From Undibacterium paludis (lineage in GTDB: Bacteria; Pseudomonadota; Gammaproteobacteria; Burkholderiales; Burkholderiaceae_D), in NCBI RefSeq assembly GCF_022568815.1, contig NZ_JAKZHX010000012.1, positions 62,001 through 126,000 on the forward strand: 64,000 nucleotides of DNA. Reading direction: 5' to 3'. Numbering within the stretch: position 1 is the first letter of the stretch; each line of letters opens with the position of its first letter. Positions 62,228 through 64,000 of this stretch are shown here, in pieces. The position numbers and the translations under genes were made by a program. A model generated the notes under the pieces. The model made no database searches. It was not told where the DNA came from and worked only from the letters and a program-made list of their open reading frames with translations.

Positions 62228-64000
62228 TTATTTCGTCATAAGCTGCAAATGTTCAACCACTGGTCCCAGCGCCAGCGCCGGTACATAGTTGAGCACACTG
62301 ATCAACACCACCGTACCGACCAGCAGGGCAATAAACATGGGGCCATGGGTAGGCATGGTGCCGGCATTGGCTTCCAGGCGCTTCTTGCCGGCCAGCGAGC
62401 CTGCAATCGCCAGGATAGGGACAATCATGGCAAAGCGGCCAAACCACATCGCTATCGCCAGCAAGACGTTATAAAACGGCGTGTTGGCGCTGATGCCGGC
62501 AAAGGCGCTGCCGTTATTGTTGGCAGCCGAGGTAAAGGCATACAGCACCTCAGAAAAACCATGCGCCCCTGGATTCAGGATGCCAGCCTTGCCAGCTTCG
62601 GCCATCAAGGCAATCGCTGTGCCTGCCAGCACCAGCACTGGCGTTACCAGAATGGCAATCGATGTCATCTTCATTTCAAAGGACTGGATTTTCTTGCCCA
62701 GGTATTCTGGTGTACGACCTATCATCAGACCGGCAATAAACACCGCCAGGATGGCGAAGATCAACATGCCATACAAGCCGCTACCGACACCGCCAAACAC
62801 CACCTCACCAAATTGCATGAGTACGATGGGTACCAGACCGCCTATGGGCATGAGGGAATCGTGCATGGCGTTGACAGCGCCGCAGGACGCAGCCGTAGTC
62901 ACCGCCACAAACAGGGAGGAAGCGCTGATGCCGAAACGGGTTTCTTTACCCTCCATATTGCCACCAGCCTGCAGGGCAGATTGCGCCTGGTCCACGTTCA
63001 GGGACGCCAGCACAGGATGTGCCTGCTGCTCCGAAATCATGACCGTCGCGGTCATCGCCACGAACAGAATAGTCATGGCAGCCAATACGGCCCACCCCTG
63101 GCGCATATCGCCAACCAGACGACCAAAGGCAAAACACAGAGACGCAGGAATCAGGAAAATCGCGATCATCTGGAAGAAATTCGCCAGCGCCGTTGGATTT
63201 TCATAGGGATGCGCCGAGTTGGCATTAAAGAAACCGCCACCATTAGTACCCAGCATCTTGATGGCTTCCTGGGAAGCAACCGGTCCCATCGGCAGCGTCT
63301 GGGTAGCCGTCGTCAGGGTTTCCATGACCGGCGCACCTTTGGCATCTTTCAGAGGTTGACCATCTGCACCGACTTTAGGCTGACTGTAAGTCACCGGGTC
63401 CATCAATTGCACGTCTTTATAAGCGGAAAAATTCTGGATAACGCCTTGCCCCATGAGGAAAACGGCAAAAATGACTGACAAAGGCAATAACAGATACAGG
63501 GTGGAGCGGGTGATATCAGTCCAGAAATTACCTATCGATGCTGCGGAATGACGGCAAAAGCCGCGTATCAGGGCAAATACCACGGCGATGCCGGTCGCGG
63601 CAGAGAAAAAGTTTTGCCCGGCCAGCACCAGCATCTGGGTCAGGTAACTCATGGTCGCTTCACCGGTATAACCCTGCCAGTTGGTATTGCTGACAAAACT
63701 GACTGCGGTATTGAAAGAAGAATCTGCGCTGACATTGGCAAAACCCTGCGGGTTTAATGGCAACCAGAGTTGCAGACGTTGTACCAGATACACGGCCAGG
63801 GCGCCGAGGGCATTAAAGACCAGCAGGGTCACAGCATACTGTTTCCAGCCCATGCCGTTGTCTGCATCAGCTTTGATACCGGCCATGCGGTACAAGCCGC
63901 GTTCCAGCCATCGCAGCCAGCCCATGCCAGGCACAACAGCCCTGTCATCGGCGATTCTGGCGATATACAGGCCCAGTGGATAGGACAGGGCCAGCAGCAG
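62228..64000 (-). CDS. kdpA: KdpA, K+-binding and translocating subunit (5' end outside window)
   Basis: The frame stays open to base 64000, giving 590 visible residues; only the first helix is cut off. The K+ selectivity loop [19 protein letters not shown] is intact, together with the other filter loops ([30 protein letters not shown]). It belongs to the superfamily of K+ transporters related to KcsA-type pores. First complete gene-order partner of kdpBCDE on this strand; the small kdpF peptide and the operon promoter with its KdpE site would lie beyond the right end. Confidence 0.96.
   Translation of the reverse strand: MLLALSYPLGLYIARIADDRAVVPGMGWLRWLERGLYRMAGIKADADNGMGWKQYAVTLLVFNALGALAVYLVQRLQLWLPLNPQGFANVSADSSFNTAVSFVSNTNWQGYTGEATMSYLTQMLVLAGQNFFSAATGIAVVFALIRGFCRHSAASIGNFWTDITRSTLYLLLPLSVIFAVFLMGQGVIQNFSAYKDVQLMDPVTYSQPKVGADGQPLKDAKGAPVMETLTTATQTLPMGPVASQEAIKMLGTNGGGFFNANSAHPYENPTALANFFQMIAIFLIPASLCFAFGRLVGDMRQGWAVLAAMTILFVAMTATVMISEQQAHPVLASLNVDQAQSALQAGGNMEGKETRFGISASSLFVAVTTAASCGAVNAMHDSLMPIGGLVPIVLMQFGEVVFGGVGSGLYGMLIFAILAVFIAGLMIGRTPEYLGKKIQSFEMKMTSIAILVTPVLVLAGTAIALMAEAGKAGILNPGAHGFSEVLYAFTSAANNNGSAFAGISANTPFYNVLLAIAMWFGRFAMIVPILAIAGSLAGKKRLEANAGTMPTHGPMFIALLVGTVVLISVLNYVPALALGPVVEHLQLMTK

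Noticed and set aside
62195-63478. 427-codon plus-strand frame rich in His/Gln/Arg
   Set aside because: Antisense to kdpA; the His/Gln richness is the usual signature of a shadow frame.

Overview
The window looks like chromosome of a betaproteobacterium of the Burkholderiales, most likely Oxalobacteraceae (Undibacterium/Janthinobacterium-like). The grounds are a Bug/TctC-type solute-binding protein, TctDE-like two-component genes, several cytoplasmic-signature chemoreceptors, HDOD proteins, and moderately GC-rich coding DNA with frequent ATA isoleucine codons. The genus is inference from gene content, not a database match. No rRNA, tRNA, CRISPR array or intact insertion sequence was seen.

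Layout. 1-7,850: end of a sensor kinase, a DUF2721 membrane protein, a large lipoprotein with Ig/PKD-like repeats, an acyl-CoA ligase, two overlapping hotdog thioesterases with a divergent GlxA-type regulator, and a GRDP-like protein with a Cys/Gly tail. 8,270-20,460: chemoreceptor, two HDOD proteins, secreted metallo-beta-lactamase-fold hydrolase, DUF4399 protein, cytochrome P450, LivK-like binding protein, SlyX, GH18 chitinase, esterase, and very small secreted or membrane peptides. 20,711-22,258: B12-binding radical SAM enzyme. 22,260-24,650: an AT-rich island with an OLD/AAA15-type ATPase and a PIN-like nuclease, the best candidate for a poorly described defence system. 24,658-30,412: family-3 binding protein whose 5' side abuts a MITE, a CsoR/RcnR-type repressor with its own palindromic operator, a TctDE-like two-component system and a second chemoreceptor. 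30,612-40,791: a self-contained sugar locus (LacI regulator with paired operators, TonB receptor, alpha/alpha-barrel glycosidase, complete sugar ABC transporter). 41,076-47,615: LivK-like and Bug-type binding proteins and an Fe(III)-type ABC operon split by a second MITE. 47,781-51,500: hybrid sensor kinase with an extracytoplasmic propeller. 51,628-54,920: a row of five genes with a DapA homologue and two degenerate ParA/MinD-like proteins flanking a membrane protein. 55,045-64,000: TorF-type porin and the kdpABCDE potassium operon, kdpA running off the end.

How it works together. Much of the window is sensing and uptake: four sensor kinases, two chemoreceptors, five periplasmic binding proteins, a TonB receptor and the high-affinity K+ pump. 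In the sugar locus, the oligosaccharide would enter by the TonB receptor, be imported by the ABC system and be cleaved by the glycosidase, with LacI releasing AACCGGTT-centred operators when inducer is present. Kdp genes are in the usual A-B-C-D-E order on the minus strand, so the promoter is outside the window.

Most unusual: the ATPase/PIN pair, the twin pseudo-ParA row, the CTAG-ended MITE family caught at two ABC genes, a 118-bp nested palindromic element, and a 23-residue hydrophobic peptide gene with a strong ribosome binding site.
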